Shown: positions 8,074 through 18,209, counted from the first letter of the stretch. The stretch is DNA of 34,966 nt from an uncultured Lachnospiraceae bacterium (GCA_947624875.1 CANQMA010000017.1:1-34966); one strand, 5' to 3'. Numbers and translations are program-made. The notes: generated by a model from the letters alone, not told the origin.

Positions 8074-9846
8074 TTAGATTTCCTCCTTTCCCAACGTGTT
8101 TGCGACTTCTTTTGACAGTTGTTCCATAATCCGCTGATATTCACTGTCAAGATTTTCTTCTACTGTATATTTAAACCGACCGATTGCCTCGCGAACCGGA
8201 AGTTTAATCAGCTCCTCTATATTTGCGCCATCGGTAAGAGCGTCTTTGGCATAATCATAATAGCCGGTTACCAGTTTCATCATCATTGCCTGCTTCTTTA
8301 AAGAGGTGTACGTATCTATTTCATGGAATGAGTTCTGGTGCAGATAATCCTCTCTGATAGAACGGCTGGCTTCCATTTTCAGACGGTCCGGCGCCGAAAG
8401 CGCATCCATACCAACCATCTTTACGATTTCTTCGAGTTCTGCTTCTTCCTGAAGGAGACTCATCAGCTTTTGTCTCAAAGACAGCCAGTCGGTATCTACG
8501 TTTTCTGTAAACCATGAACCGATATTGTCCACATATAGCGAATAACTGGTCAGCCAGTTAATCGCCGGGAAATGTCTCTTATATGCCAGTGCAGAATCCA
8601 GTCCCCAGAACACCTTCACAATTCGCAGGGTTGCCTGAGATACCGGCTCGGAAATATCACCGCCCGGAGGAGATACGGCTCCGATAACGGAAAGCGCTCC
8701 GTCTCTTCCCTCGCTTCCCAGAGTAATTACATCACCGGCTCTCTCATAAAACTGTGCCAGACGGCTTCCGAGGTACGCCGGATATCCTTCCTCACCCGGC
8801 ATCTCTTCCAGTCTGCCGGACATTTCACGAAGCGCCTCTGCCCAGCGGGATGTGGAATCTGCCATCAGCGCTACTGAATATCCCATATCGCGGAAATATT
8901 CAGCAATGGTAATTCCGGTATATATGGATGCTTCTCTTGCCGCAACCGGCATATCGGATGTATTGGCAATGAGCACCGTTCGCTCCATCAGGGATTCTCC
9001 TGTTTTTGGATCTTTTAATTCCGGAAATTCGTTTAGTACGTCTGTCATTTCATTTCCACGCTCACCGCAGCCAATATAAACGACAATGTCTGCCTCTGCC
9101 CATTTTGCCAGCTGATGCTGGATGACCGTCTTTCCGCTCCCGAACGGTCCCGGAACAGCCGCTACGCCGCCTCTTGCGATTGGAAATAGAGTATCGACTA
9201 CTCTCTGTCCCGTAATCAGCGGTTTATTCGGCGCCTTTTTCTCGCGGTAAGGTCTTCCCTTACGCACCGGCCATTTCTGCATCAAAGAAAGTGGTTTCTC
9301 TCCCGTTTCGGTTTTTACCACCGCTACGGTTTCCGTAACGTCATAAGTTCCTTTTTCAATGGAAATGATTTCGCCTTCAACGCCATATGGCACCATGATT
9401 TTCTGCGTCACTACCGCAGTTTCTTTCACGGTTCCGATAATATCTCCTGCAACGACGTGGTCTCCCACCTGTACCGTCGGAACGAAGTCCCACTTGAGTT
9501 CTCTTTTTAGGGACGGAACAGAAACGCCCCGCTTTAACAGATTGCCGGAAATCTTCATAATATCGTCCAGTGGTCTCTGGATTCCGTCATAGATACTTCC
9601 AATCAGTCCCGGCCCCAGTTCCACGGACATCGGCGCGCCGGTCGAAATCACAGGTTCTCCCGGTCCCAGTCCGGCTGTTTCCTCATAAACCTGAATGGAT
9701 GCCCGGTCGTCATGCATCTCGATAATTTCGCCAATCAGATTTTTATTGCTGACTTTAACCACATCAAACATATTTGCATCCCGCATTCCTTCGGCAATGA
9801 CCAGAGGCCCTGCAACTTTTTTGATTGTGCCCTTACTATTTTCCAT
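8074..9846 (-). CDS. ntpA: V-type ATPase subunit A (catalytic)
   Basis: The 590-residue protein is the ATP-hydrolysing subunit of the V1 head. The P-loop GPFGSGKT is at about 233-240. GCGERGNEM follows, as does the catalytic region around [20 protein letters not shown]. The long insertion between the N-terminal barrel and the P-loop is the non-homologous region that marks V-type A subunits and separates them from F-type beta subunits. The frame extends to 9879, but GAGGAAGGAAATAAAG directly precedes the ATG at 9846, which begins [16 protein letters not shown] as in homologues. The gene follows subunit F after 85 nt, in which no second gene is visible. Confidence 0.97.
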   Translation of the reverse strand: MENSKGTIKKVAGPLVIAEGMRDANMFDVVKVSNKNLIGEIIEMHDDRASIQVYEETAGLGPGEPVISTGAPMSVELGPGLIGSIYDGIQRPLDDIMKISGNLLKRGVSVPSLKRELKWDFVPTVQVGDHVVAGDIIGTVKETAVVTQKIMVPYGVEGEIISIEKGTYDVTETVAVVKTETGEKPLSLMQKWPVRKGRPYREKKAPNKPLITGQRVVDTLFPIARGGVAAVPGPFGSGKTVIQHQLAKWAEADIVVYIGCGERGNEMTDVLNEFPELKDPKTGESLMERTVLIANTSDMPVAAREASIYTGITIAEYFRDMGYSVALMADSTSRWAEALREMSGRLEEMPGEEGYPAYLGSRLAQFYERAGDVITLGSEGRDGALSVIGAVSPPGGDISEPVSQATLRIVKVFWGLDSALAYKRHFPAINWLTSYSLYVDNIGSWFTENVDTDWLSLRQKLMSLLQEEAELEEIVKMVGMDALSAPDRLKMEASRSIREDYLHQNSFHEIDTYTSLKKQAMMMKLVTGYYDYAKDALTDGANIEELIKLPVREAIGRFKYTVEENLDSEYQRIMEQLSKEVANTLGKEEI

Positions 9847-9931
9847 CTTTATTTCCTTCCTCACATCAATTCTTCTCAATATTTCTACGGTTCCCTGCCG
9901 CCGTTTCTAAAATATTTTGACTTTCTGCCTT

Positions 9932-10246
9932 TTATGAAAACAGAATATCAGAACCAATCGCCTGCTCCACGCTGTTTTTGACTCCCAAAACGCCGGCACC
10001 GGTATTTCCTACCACACCCGGAATCAAAATAATCGCCGGTGAAATCAGTTCTCTATATTTTTCAAGTTCCTCTTCAATTTTTTCCGCAAGAGATTCCACA
10101 ATGTAAATCATGGCGTAGGAACCTTTTACCAATCTCCGAATCTGGTGGACCGCCTCTGTTTTATCCTCTACCGGGAAAACGTCAATTCCCAAGGCCCCAA
10201 ATCCGTAAATACTGTCGTAATCACCAATGACTGCTGCTTTATGCAT
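9932..10246 (-). CDS. ntpG: V-type ATPase subunit F (central stalk)
   Basis: The 104-residue protein matches the small F subunit (called NtpG in Enterococcus hirae), which binds subunit D in the central stalk. Recognisable features are the start MHKAAVIGDYDSIYGFGALG, typical of the family's Rossmann-like fold, and a conserved ILIPG-type strand near residue 80. The start codon overlaps the 3' end of the subunit C gene by 8 bp in another frame (ATGCATAA), with AAGGCGG just upstream inside the C gene. This points to coupled translation. Confidence 0.93.
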   Translation of the reverse strand: MHKAAVIGDYDSIYGFGALGIDVFPVEDKTEAVHQIRRLVKGSYAMIYIVESLAEKIEEELEKYRELISPAIILIPGVVGNTGAGVLGVKNSVEQAIGSDILFS

Positions 10247-11207
10247 ACATCCGCCTTACCCTTTCTTTTATAAATTCTTCTTCAAATCCATTCTGCTTTC
10301 CGAGAAGAATCAGCTTTGCTGTTTTCATTTCATGGAACCTTGCCACTGCATAAGCGATGATTGGTCCAATCGTAAAAGCCTTATATTTCTGGCTCTTCAT
10401 TTCTTCAATCACCAGATTATCGCACCAGCATTCAAATACCGATGCAGAAATTTTCAATGCTTCCACCCCGCCTTGATAGCCGGCGGATTCCAGATAACTG
10501 CAGACGGCATCCAGCCCATTGACGCTTGCCGCTTTCAACTCTGAAATACTAATCCCTGCGCAGGAAACAAGCGCATTGTCCAAAAACCGCTCGTCTTTTC
10601 CGGATTTCACGCCGCGCACCGCAATCTTAATATCCGCAACCGCCACCTGAATATCGGCATATTTCTGAATCAGCTCATTTTCTGAGGTTCTTCCTGCTTC
10701 TTTCATCGCATTGAGCGCGGCACGGTCAATCACAAGGTCGCATAACTGTCCGTCGCCTGTTCGAAGGAGAATTTCTGTCGCTTCCTTTGCAGGTTCTGCC
10801 ATTCCCTTTGGGAGGCGCTCATAATTTCCTTCCCGGATACATTCTTTTAAAAATTCCGGTTCTGCACCGACACCCTCAATAAACACATTGGCTGTTTCCT
10901 GTCCGGTACAGACCTGTTTCACCGCCGCTTTTAAATTGTGATACAAATCCTGCAGCGTTAAAATCGCATATTCCTCCGGCTCGTCCACAATTTCTTCCAA
11001 CACCCGGTACGTCTTTTCTTTTTCCACAGCCATCATTTCATCCAGCGTCAGAGAATCATTGCCGTTTCCCCAGCCGCGGTCTTTGAGAAATTGCAGTCCC
11101 TCTTCAAAGGTTCTCAAATGTAAAAGCTGGTCGACCGCTTCGTCCGTCAGAAGTCCGCTTTCCAATGCCCGGATTCTTGCCACGCCATAGGTATAGTCTT
11201 TTTCCAT
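10239..11207 (-). CDS. ntpC: V-type ATPase subunit C (stalk-to-membrane socket)
   Basis: The 322-residue mainly helical protein is the C (d-type) subunit, the funnel that seats the central stalk on the membrane rotor ring. The start DYTYGVARIRALESGLL is the family signature, and the length is normal (about 320-350). AGGAGGGG lies 5 nt before the ATG at 11207. It begins 11 nt after subunit E and overlaps subunit F by 8 bp. Confidence 0.94.
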   Translation of the reverse strand: MEKDYTYGVARIRALESGLLTDEAVDQLLHLRTFEEGLQFLKDRGWGNGNDSLTLDEMMAVEKEKTYRVLEEIVDEPEEYAILTLQDLYHNLKAAVKQVCTGQETANVFIEGVGAEPEFLKECIREGNYERLPKGMAEPAKEATEILLRTGDGQLCDLVIDRAALNAMKEAGRTSENELIQKYADIQVAVADIKIAVRGVKSGKDERFLDNALVSCAGISISELKAASVNGLDAVCSYLESAGYQGGVEALKISASVFECWCDNLVIEEMKSQKYKAFTIGPIIAYAVARFHEMKTAKLILLGKQNGFEEEFIKERVRRMYA

Positions 11208-11218
11208 GACATCCCCTC

Positions 11219-11812
11219 CTATTTCATCAATTCTCTGGAGGCAACGTCTTTCAACTGCTCCCGGTTGGCATCAAACAAAGCCTTAAATGTACAGTTTTCC
11301 TCAATCATGCCATATTTCAATATAAATCCGTCAGAAATCGGCGCGGCATTTTTTGATACTTTGAGACTGCCGCCCTTTTGTCTGGCAGTGTTTTGAATTT
11401 CCTGCTCCAAATGTTCGGTCATTCTTGCAAGATCTTTGTCGCCAAAACAGATTTCACCCTCCTTTGGCAGCACATTTTCGTCTAAAATTTTTAAAATCAT
11501 GGCAAAATATTCCTGTTCCGGCAGAGAGACCATTTTTTGATATGCCCTGTCGAGTACCAGTTCAATATTATTCTGTTTTGCTTTTAACAATTCATTTCTC
11601 GTCAAAAAATCTGCTCCGGAGTCTGCTTTACTCTGATACAGTTCTCTCTCCTGAAGCGCCTTTTTTTCAAAATCGGCAACTTCGCCGGCAACCGCTTTTT
11701 TCTGCTTTGCAAGATAAGCGTCGCAGTCCTTTTTTGCTGCGTTCAAAATTTCTGCCGCCTCAGCGTCCGCTTTATTTTGAATCTCATTGATAATCTTTTC
11801 TAATCCGCTCAT
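11219..11812 (-). CDS. ntpE: V-type ATPase subunit E (peripheral stalk)
   Basis: The 197-residue protein has the E-subunit architecture: an N-terminal Ala/Lys/Glu-rich coiled coil (about 1-80; IINEIQNKADAEAAEIL) and a globular C-terminal domain that grips the top of the head. It pairs with the G/H subunit to form the peripheral stator stalk. Position between K and C is the standard Firmicutes order. There are 50 nt between the K stop and this start. Sequence divergence in this family is high, so the call rests on architecture, length and operon position together. Confidence 0.92.
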   Translation of the reverse strand: MSGLEKIINEIQNKADAEAAEILNAAKKDCDAYLAKQKKAVAGEVADFEKKALQERELYQSKADSGADFLTRNELLKAKQNNIELVLDRAYQKMVSLPEQEYFAMILKILDENVLPKEGEICFGDKDLARMTEHLEQEIQNTARQKGGSLKVSKNAAPISDGFILKYGMIEENCTFKALFDANREQLKDVASRELMK

Positions 11813-11862
11813 ATCACTTTCCTATCTTTTTTGCGATTTTCACGTCAACCAATTGTTTTCTC

Positions 11863-12411
<549 letters not shown>

Positions 12412-12435
12412 TTACAAACTCATTTTGCCGCATGT

Positions 12436-14487
12436 CTAGGATGCTTTTTCCTCTACATGCGTTAAATCGGAATACTTTGTGTCCGTTTTAAACGGATGGA
12501 ACTCTCTTCCGCCGCCCTCATAGAACTTCCCGAAAAATTCTACAAATTGTAATCTGTTCGTGTGCACATAAGCGCCCAAAAGATTGATTGCCATATTAAA
12601 CGTGTGCCCGAACACAAAGACGGCTATGAATAAAATGACACCGCCGACACTGCGTCCGCCCATCGCCGCCATCGTATTGATGACCTGCGCGATGACGCCG
12701 GTTGCCAGACCGAGCGCCAGAAGCCGCGAATAAGACAGCAGGTCACTGAGCCAGCTTGTCGTATCGTAAAGGCTGTATGCGCCGAGCAGAATCCTCTTTG
12801 CAGGATTCTTTGCCCGCCTTCCTGCCATGAGCAGAATTCCAAGCATTCCTGTAACTGTCAAAATTCTTGCTGCCAGATTCAGCCATGCCGGAAAGACAAC
12901 CATACCACCGATAAATCCGGAAAAGATACTGGTTGGTATCAGCATCAGCAGGAGACCAATTAAAAAGAAATACCACATTAGAACATCAAAGACAAACCCT
13001 GTCACATCTTTCTCTCTCAGCATCAGATATCCCTTGATACCCAGTCCGGTAAACAGATGAACAATTCCGAAAATCATACAGTATATAAGCATCTGCATCG
13101 GCTGTGTCACCGGTTCAAACCACAGCGGTGGAATGGAAATCTCTCTGCCAAAGAATGTAGAACTAATGACAGATACTGCATTGCCGAAATAACCGCCAAA
13201 CAGAATTCCCCAGATTAATGTGGAAATCCCACAGTACATAAACATCCGAAATGTCTGCGCCATCGTCTCGGACATCCGCGGATATTTTTTTAACAAAATA
13301 AAACATCCCACAAACATCAAAAGACCATATGCCGCATCGGACAGCATGATTCCAAATAAAAAGTAGTAAAAGACCGCCGTCAATGCAGTCGGGTCAATCT
13401 CTTTTTTGGTCGGGAGCGCGAACGATTTTACCACACCCTCAACAGCTCCGGTAAACCGGTTGTTTTGAATCATTACAGGCACCTCGTCAGACGCCCCTGC
13501 ATCCTCACTTTCGAAAAATGCCGTATATTTTTCTTCAATCAGAGTCTTGAGAGATTCCACCTCTTTTTCCGGCATATATCCGGTAATAAAAAAGGTATAT
13601 TTCGACTGAAGCAGTTCTCCAAGCACCTGATACTTTGCTGAACGGTTTCGGTAATAATCACCAAGCAGTCTGATATCATCCCGCAGTTTTTCTTTTCCTT
13701 CAATCTGCTCTTTCAGCGCGGCAATTTCCAATTCTGCAGTCTCAATCCGCTTTCTGCGGTTTTCTATGGAAACATTTGGAAGATGGTGCGCCACCACTGG
13801 CGGTCTGGTAAAACCGAGTTTTCTCAAGAACAACTCAGCTTCCCCGCTGATTTCCTTTAAATAAATACAGGAGACATACGTCTGATATTTGTCCTGATGT
13901 ACCACCTGCATATCAAGCGCATCCGGTGCATCCATCTCTGTCAGTTTCTTTTTCAGCGTTGCATGATCATAGGAGCCGGAAATGCAGCCAATCACATGCG
14001 TTGTCAGTTTTGTCCCGGGTTCGTTCATCGCCACATCCATAGAAACCCATGGCTGAAGCGTCAAAATCTCCTCCTGCAATTTTATAATGTCTGCATTTTT
14101 CTCATCAATTTGCTTTTTTAGGGAAATCAGTTCTGATACCTGGTTCATCAGATCCTTCTGTTGTTCAACGACGGCGTAATAGCGTTCTGAATCAATCAGC
14201 TTCTGCCCTTCCAGTGAAGACAGCATTGATGTTTTCTCCGGACTGTATTCCTGAAGAATCTCCAATGCATGTTCTGAGAGAGCCGCATTTTTGTCAAAGA
14301 TGGAAATCTGTGTTGCAGTATTCATCTTCGATAATAATTCCGTCTCCTCTGAATTTTTATTTTTTCCGGATTTCAGAAGTTTTTCTTCGATTTCAAGACA
14401 GCCTTTGCGCTGTAAAAGTTCCAGAATATTTTTTCTGTTTTCTTTGATTGCGCAGATGATAATTTTGCGCATATTTAATACTGCCAT
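12436..14487 (-). CDS. ntpI: V-type ATPase subunit I (membrane stator)
   Basis: The 683-residue protein has the two-part layout of subunit I (a-type). A soluble arm (about 1-355) with coiled-coil stretches docks the peripheral stalks. A membrane domain (about 360-660) with several helices follows. The conserved arginine of the ion path is in LLSYSRLLALGLATGV near residue 600. This subunit provides the half-channels beside the K ring. The start at 14487 follows an AGGAAAAAGG stretch and opens MAVLNMRKIIICAIKENR, typical of the family. It begins 12 nt after the G/H-like gene; the gap to subunit K is 84 nt and holds no gene. Confidence 0.95.
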   Translation of the reverse strand: MAVLNMRKIIICAIKENRKNILELLQRKGCLEIEEKLLKSGKNKNSEETELLSKMNTATQISIFDKNAALSEHALEILQEYSPEKTSMLSSLEGQKLIDSERYYAVVEQQKDLMNQVSELISLKKQIDEKNADIIKLQEEILTLQPWVSMDVAMNEPGTKLTTHVIGCISGSYDHATLKKKLTEMDAPDALDMQVVHQDKYQTYVSCIYLKEISGEAELFLRKLGFTRPPVVAHHLPNVSIENRRKRIETAELEIAALKEQIEGKEKLRDDIRLLGDYYRNRSAKYQVLGELLQSKYTFFITGYMPEKEVESLKTLIEEKYTAFFESEDAGASDEVPVMIQNNRFTGAVEGVVKSFALPTKKEIDPTALTAVFYYFLFGIMLSDAAYGLLMFVGCFILLKKYPRMSETMAQTFRMFMYCGISTLIWGILFGGYFGNAVSVISSTFFGREISIPPLWFEPVTQPMQMLIYCMIFGIVHLFTGLGIKGYLMLREKDVTGFVFDVLMWYFFLIGLLLMLIPTSIFSGFIGGMVVFPAWLNLAARILTVTGMLGILLMAGRRAKNPAKRILLGAYSLYDTTSWLSDLLSYSRLLALGLATGVIAQVINTMAAMGGRSVGGVILFIAVFVFGHTFNMAINLLGAYVHTNRLQFVEFFGKFYEGGGREFHPFKTDTKYSDLTHVEEKAS

Positions 14488-14499
14488 GCCTTTTTCCTG

Positions 14500-14811
14500 T
14501 TATCCGACTAATGACCGGATGACTGCCTCTACGGCACCTTCCATTTTTTCTGCTGCTTCTTTGTTAATCTCTGCGACCTCTGCAGCAATGCGCTGCTTCG
14601 TCTGACGGGTCTTTTCCCTGCACTGGGAAACCGTCTCGTCCATCGCCCGCGCGCTGTCTTCCTCCGCCTTTTGAAACTGTGCGTTTCGGAACAGGTCTGC
14701 TTCTTCTTTGACCTCTGTCTTCATCTTGGAAGCCTCTCTTTTTGCCGCTTCCACTTTCTTTTCTGCAGCAGTTTCCGCATCCTTAATCGCATCTATGGTA
14801 TTCTGAATCAA
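14500..14811 (-). CDS. ntpF: V-type ATPase subunit G/H (peripheral stalk), first gene of the operon
   Basis: The 103-residue protein is almost entirely Ala/Glu/Lys-rich helix with a heptad pattern, matching the small G/H subunit (NtpF or AhaH) that pairs with E in the peripheral stalk. It opens the operon, as ntpF does in Enterococcus hirae. The initiation codon is TTG at 14811-14809: AAAGGAGG lies 7 nt upstream, and no in-frame ATG is as well placed. The use of TTG may limit expression of this subunit. Function is inferred from position, length and coiled-coil character, since sequence conservation in this family is weak. Confidence 0.88.
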   Translation of the reverse strand: MIQNTIDAIKDAETAAEKKVEAAKREASKMKTEVKEEADLFRNAQFQKAEEDSARAMDETVSQCREKTRQTKQRIAAEVAEINKEAAEKMEGAVEAVIRSLVG

Positions 14812-14850
14812 ATCTGCTCCTCCTTTATTTCCATTTTATGATTGTCAGTC

Positions 14851-14856
14851 ATTATA
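14851..14856 (-). promoter_or_regulatory. Possible -10 element of the V-ATPase operon
   Basis: TATAAT on the minus strand (14856-14851) lies 40 nt before the TTG start of the first operon gene. No convincing -35 box is seen at 16-18 nt, so this may need an activator or may not be the start point. Nothing else gene-like was found in 14857-14984. Confidence 0.35.
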
Positions 14857-14980
14857 AATAGGAAACACCTGTATCGTTTCATCCCATTGCTTTTAAAATG
14901 CCAGCCACACACCGTTTCCATACTCTATACTATATAACTTTCAGGAAAATAAATCCACTTTTTTTTATTCAGAACATCCG

Positions 14981-15022
14981 AAAAAAGAGGAAATCCTTCA
15001 AATATTCGTAGAATTTCCTCTT
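14981..15022 (-). terminator. Rho-independent terminator after the histidine kinase gene
   Basis: Minus-strand AAGAGGAAAT-type arms (15022-15013 with 14994-14985) form a 10-bp stem with a long loop, followed by a T run at 14986-14981. It lies 20 nt past the kinase stop and separates the two-component operon from the V-ATPase operon. Confidence 0.7.
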
Positions 15023-15042
15023 TCTATCAGATAATCCAAATT

Positions 15043-16455
15043 TTATTCTGCCCGAAACTTCATAATAAAGACAACGCCCTTTCTGGTGTTTTTGACAAAA
15101 CACTCTCCATTATGGCTTTTCACAATCGAATGGACAATGTAGAGTCCCAGTCCGATATTCGCATTTTCTTTTCTGCTCTTTTCACTGAAATAACGGTTCC
15201 AGATTTCCTCGAAGTCCTGTTCCGGAATATTTTTTCCTTCATTATAGACAGACAGATAGACAAATCCATCTTTTTCATGCAGAGTGACCTCGACATTGCT
15301 GTATGGCTTTGCATGTTCATAAGCATTCATCATAAAGTTGTTAAATGCCTGTTCAATCTGTTCCGGATTCATCTTAATGTAAAGATCCGGCTGAATATCA
15401 AAGGTACAATGAAGATTTTTATTGCCCATCCAGTCCATATATTTATTTTGCTGTGTATTCAAAAGGGCGGATATATTATTCTTTTCCAAAACAATTTCCT
15501 GTTCCACATCATCGGAAAAGGAAGATTTCAGCATCTCCCGGATCAATGTAGACATTTTTTCGATTTCTTCCATAATGGAATCATAGTATTCGCTCATCGC
15601 TTCCGGATAGTCCATATTCATGATTTCAACCTGACTGGATATAATCGCCAGCGGCGTCTTCAATTCATGGGTCGTCGACTGGATAAAAGTTTTCTTTTTC
15701 AAATCCAGTTCCGCCAAATCCCGGTTCTGCATTTTTAACAGATAATTATAATTTTTTTCTTCTATGAGATTGTCGGAAATTTTTTCATACATTCCCTGAA
15801 CAGTCTTTGCCAGTTTCCCAATTTCATCATCAGGAAATTGGTATTCCTCGTAAGAAAAACTTTCATTATTTTCCATATGTTTCGTCATTTTCCCTAACCG
15901 TTCTATCGGCTTGACCGTCCTCGTCGCCAGATAAAAGGAAAACAGGATTCCCAGCAGAAGCGCTCCAATCATTTCCATAAACAGAAACCGTCTGCTGGTA
16001 TCAACGCTGCTGTCAACGTTTTTAATATACATGTTAAACCACACATAATAAACCAGATTATTTTGTTTGATTTTTCCCTGCATCAATAACTGTTTATTGT
16101 CTACATACCGAATCGTTGGATTTTCGACATAATTGTCTAATTGCTCTTTTGAAATCACAAGTCTGTGCCGATTGGAACTGTTCGTATAAATTCTTTTTCC
16201 TTTCCGCACAATTTGAAGAGAATAACCTTCCGCAGTAATGTCATCCAGCTGCGTTTGGTCTTTCTCGGAAAGATTTTCAAAATCCAGTTTTTCAATTTTC
16301 TGATAATACTGCGTCATCTCTTTTTTTGTTATATAGATAAAATAATCTTTCGCAAAAAATCCGTAAATCAGAATCATTGCGCCAATGACAAAAAACAGAA
16401 AAATGATAATCCGAATCATATATTTCGATTTAATTTTCTCAATTTTCACTCTCAT
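15043..16455 (-). CDS. Membrane sensor histidine kinase (HAMP, HisKA, HATPase_c)
   Basis: The 470-residue kinase has TM1 (about 12-34), an extracellular sensing region (about 36-155), TM2 (about 157-178), a HAMP segment (about 179-232), and a HisKA domain with phospho-acceptor H263 in STTHELKTPLAII. The ATP-binding domain follows, with an N-box (FNNFMMNAYEHA) and a G-box (NIGLGLYIV). It autophosphorylates and passes phosphate to the adjacent OmpR-type regulator, whose 3' end its start overlaps by 17 bp. The extracellular region is about 120 residues with no domain I can name, so the signal is unknown. A terminator follows. The pattern resembles sensors of envelope stress or peptide ligands, but that is only a possibility. 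Confidence 0.92.
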   Translation of the reverse strand: MRVKIEKIKSKYMIRIIIFLFFVIGAMILIYGFFAKDYFIYITKKEMTQYYQKIEKLDFENLSEKDQTQLDDITAEGYSLQIVRKGKRIYTNSSNRHRLVISKEQLDNYVENPTIRYVDNKQLLMQGKIKQNNLVYYVWFNMYIKNVDSSVDTSRRFLFMEMIGALLLGILFSFYLATRTVKPIERLGKMTKHMENNESFSYEEYQFPDDEIGKLAKTVQGMYEKISDNLIEEKNYNYLLKMQNRDLAELDLKKKTFIQSTTHELKTPLAIISSQVEIMNMDYPEAMSEYYDSIMEEIEKMSTLIREMLKSSFSDDVEQEIVLEKNNISALLNTQQNKYMDWMGNKNLHCTFDIQPDLYIKMNPEQIEQAFNNFMMNAYEHAKPYSNVEVTLHEKDGFVYLSVYNEGKNIPEQDFEEIWNRYFSEKSRKENANIGLGLYIVHSIVKSHNGECFVKNTRKGVVFIMKFRAE

Positions 16456-17134
16456 TCACCTCAAATCGATAACCTACGCCGTAAATGGACTGAATATACG
16501 GATGCTTGTCCGTCAGTTTTTTACGAAGCTGTTTGATTAAGGTATCCACAGTACGGATATCCCCCTCATACTCAAATCCCCATACGGCATTCAGTATTTT
16601 TTCCCTGCTCACGACAATATTTTCATTTTCTGCAAAATAGACCAGCAGTTCAAATTCTTTTGGCGTCGTTTCAAAAAATTTTCCGTCGATAAATGCCCTG
16701 CGGTAATTTTTTTCTAACCGGAGCGCTCCCCGTTCCACTGCATTCGGTCCTTTTTCTTCATTGGTTCCAATGAGTTTTTCCATATGTGCCAGAAGAACCG
16801 TCATCAAAAACGGTTTCGTGATGTAATTATTCGCGCCGCTGTTTAAACCCTCTAACTGGTCTTCTTCCGATTCCCTTGCTGTCAGCATGATAATCGGTAC
16901 TTGGGAATATTCCCGAATCGTCTTTAACACCTGTATTCCGTCAATATCCGGAAGCATCCCGTCAAGCAGGATAATATCAATCTTTTTGCTGTTCTGAAAA
17001 AATAAGTCAATGCCCTCGTTTCCATTGACTGCAGTAAATACCTCGAAATTATTCCTGCGGAAAAATTTTGAAAGCACCTCCCGCAGTTTTTGATCGTCTT
17101 CCACCATTAACACGACTCTCTGATCTTTTATCAT
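16439..17134 (-). CDS. OmpR-family response regulator
   Basis: The protein has a receiver domain with the acidic pair in MVEDDQ, phospho-acceptor D58 in LLDGMLPDIDG, the switch region MLTARES and the conserved Lys in NYITKPF. A winged-helix C-terminal domain follows, ending in YIQSIYGVGYRFE. The frame opens with a GTG at 17149, but GAGG lies 9 nt before the ATG at 17134, so I chose 17134 (231 residues); the GTG cannot be excluded. It overlaps the partner kinase gene by 17 bp. Two adjacent 11-bp repeats upstream are a plausible autoregulatory site. Confidence 0.92.
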   Translation of the reverse strand: MIKDQRVVLMVEDDQKLREVLSKFFRRNNFEVFTAVNGNEGIDLFFQNSKKIDIILLDGMLPDIDGIQVLKTIREYSQVPIIMLTARESEEDQLEGLNSGANNYITKPFLMTVLLAHMEKLIGTNEEKGPNAVERGALRLEKNYRRAFIDGKFFETTPKEFELLVYFAENENIVVSREKILNAVWGFEYEGDIRTVDTLIKQLRKKLTDKHPYIQSIYGVGYRFEVNESEN

Positions 17135-17197
17135 TTCTTCATACCTCACAGTATCTTTTTTTTCAATATAACAGGCGCTTGTGATAACATTGTGTCC

Positions 17198-17219
17198 GAA
17201 TTATGTTTGAATTATGTTA
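17198..17219. promoter_or_regulatory. 11-bp tandem direct repeat, likely OmpR-type operator
   Basis: GAATTATGTTT (17198-17208) is followed without gap by GAATTATGTTA (17209-17219). One-turn spacing of direct half-sites is the usual arrangement for OmpR/PhoB-family dimers. It lies about 65 nt before the regulator's start codon, upstream of a possible -10 region around 17167, so autoregulation is the simplest reading (inference). Confidence 0.55.
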
Positions 17220-17220
17220 C

Positions 17221-17252
17221 AAAAAATGCGTGTCGCCGGACACGCATTTTTT
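17221..17252 (-). terminator. Terminator after the serine acetyltransferase gene
   Basis: A perfect 14-bp inverted repeat (17221-17234 with 17239-17252) encloses a GCCG loop, with an A run on one side and a T run on the other. It abuts the stop codon at 17253 and would also stop transcription from the opposite strand. Confidence 0.88.
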
Positions 17253-18209
17253 CTATATGATATAAAACCAGTTGTCCTCAGGATTTAAATCACTGGCTTC
17301 AATGTAGTCATATTCCCGTTTTAAGTCAAGCTGCTGGTTTTTAATGCTGACGGTCACACCCGGCTCCACGGATTTGGTGATGAACGCATTACTTCCGATG
17401 ACCGCATTTTTTCCGATAACCGTATCGCCGCCGAGAATTGACGCGCCGGCATAAATTGTGACGTTATCCTCAATGGTCGGATGCCTCTTGACGCCTTTTA
17501 ATCTCTGTCCTCCTCTTGTTGAGAGCGCTCCAATCGTCACACCCTGATACACCTTGACATTGTCTCCAATCAGCGTTGTCTCTCCCACAACAATTCCTGT
17601 TCCATGGTCTATGAAAAAATATTTTCCAAGCGTTGCTCCCGGATGAATGTCAATTCCCGTTTTACTGTGCGCCTGTTCAGTCATCATCCTCGGGATAATC
17701 GGAATCCCAAGCAAAAACATTTCGTGCGCCAGACGGTTTACCGTGATTGCATACAATCCCGGATAACATAAGATAATCTCATTTTTATTAAATGCCGCCG
17801 GGTCTCCATCGAAGGTGGCGAGTACATCCGTCTCTGTATATTCCCGTATTTTTGGAATCTTTTGGAAAAAGTCAAGCGACATCTTCTGCGCCTTTTCTTC
17901 AATCTGATGCTGACTGAATTCCGCGTGTTCCGGAAGTTGTCTGAGCACAATACTAATCTGTTTATTCAAGTTGAAAATCACATCTTCGATCAACACCGTC
18001 AGCCGGCTGTCATCATTGTAAAACCGGTAAGATTTATCCCGGTAATAGCCCGGATATACAATGTTTAACAATTTCTGTGTAATATCTTCCACGACCTCTG
18101 TGTCCGGCTGGTCAAACAATTCAATCTGATCGATTGTCCGCTCGTTTTCATAGTCCTTGAGAATATTGCAGACGATATGACTGATTTCTCTTTCAATTTT
18201 ATTTTGCAT
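17253..18209 (-). CDS. cysE: Serine O-acetyltransferase (long form)
   Basis: The 318-residue enzyme transfers acetyl from acetyl-CoA to L-serine, giving O-acetylserine for cysteine synthesis. A helical N-terminal region (about 1-180) precedes a left-handed beta-helix built of hexapeptide repeats (about 190-290). Visible catalytic segments are GIDIHPGATLG and FIDHGTGIVVGETTLIGD, and the acetyl-CoA-binding turns near GGQRLKGVKRHPTIED. The length matches the longer EpsC-like clostridial forms. The last residues are WFYII; a terminal Ile is the residue that SATs insert into the active site of O-acetylserine sulfhydrylase, so complex formation is plausible (inference). GAAGGAGG precedes the start at 18209. 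It follows the phosphoserine phosphatase gene by 96 nt and ends in a strong terminator. No T-box or other riboswitch was seen upstream. Confidence 0.93.
   Translation of the reverse strand: MQNKIEREISHIVCNILKDYENERTIDQIELFDQPDTEVVEDITQKLLNIVYPGYYRDKSYRFYNDDSRLTVLIEDVIFNLNKQISIVLRQLPEHAEFSQHQIEEKAQKMSLDFFQKIPKIREYTETDVLATFDGDPAAFNKNEIILCYPGLYAITVNRLAHEMFLLGIPIIPRMMTEQAHSKTGIDIHPGATLGKYFFIDHGTGIVVGETTLIGDNVKVYQGVTIGALSTRGGQRLKGVKRHPTIEDNVTIYAGASILGGDTVIGKNAVIGSNAFITKSVEPGVTVSIKNQQLDLKREYDYIEASDLNPEDNWFYII

Noticed and set aside
15112-15738. Plus-strand frame of 208 codons
   Set aside because: It is antisense to the kinase catalytic region; the conserved HisKA and HATPase motifs are on the minus strand, and no ribosome site is present.
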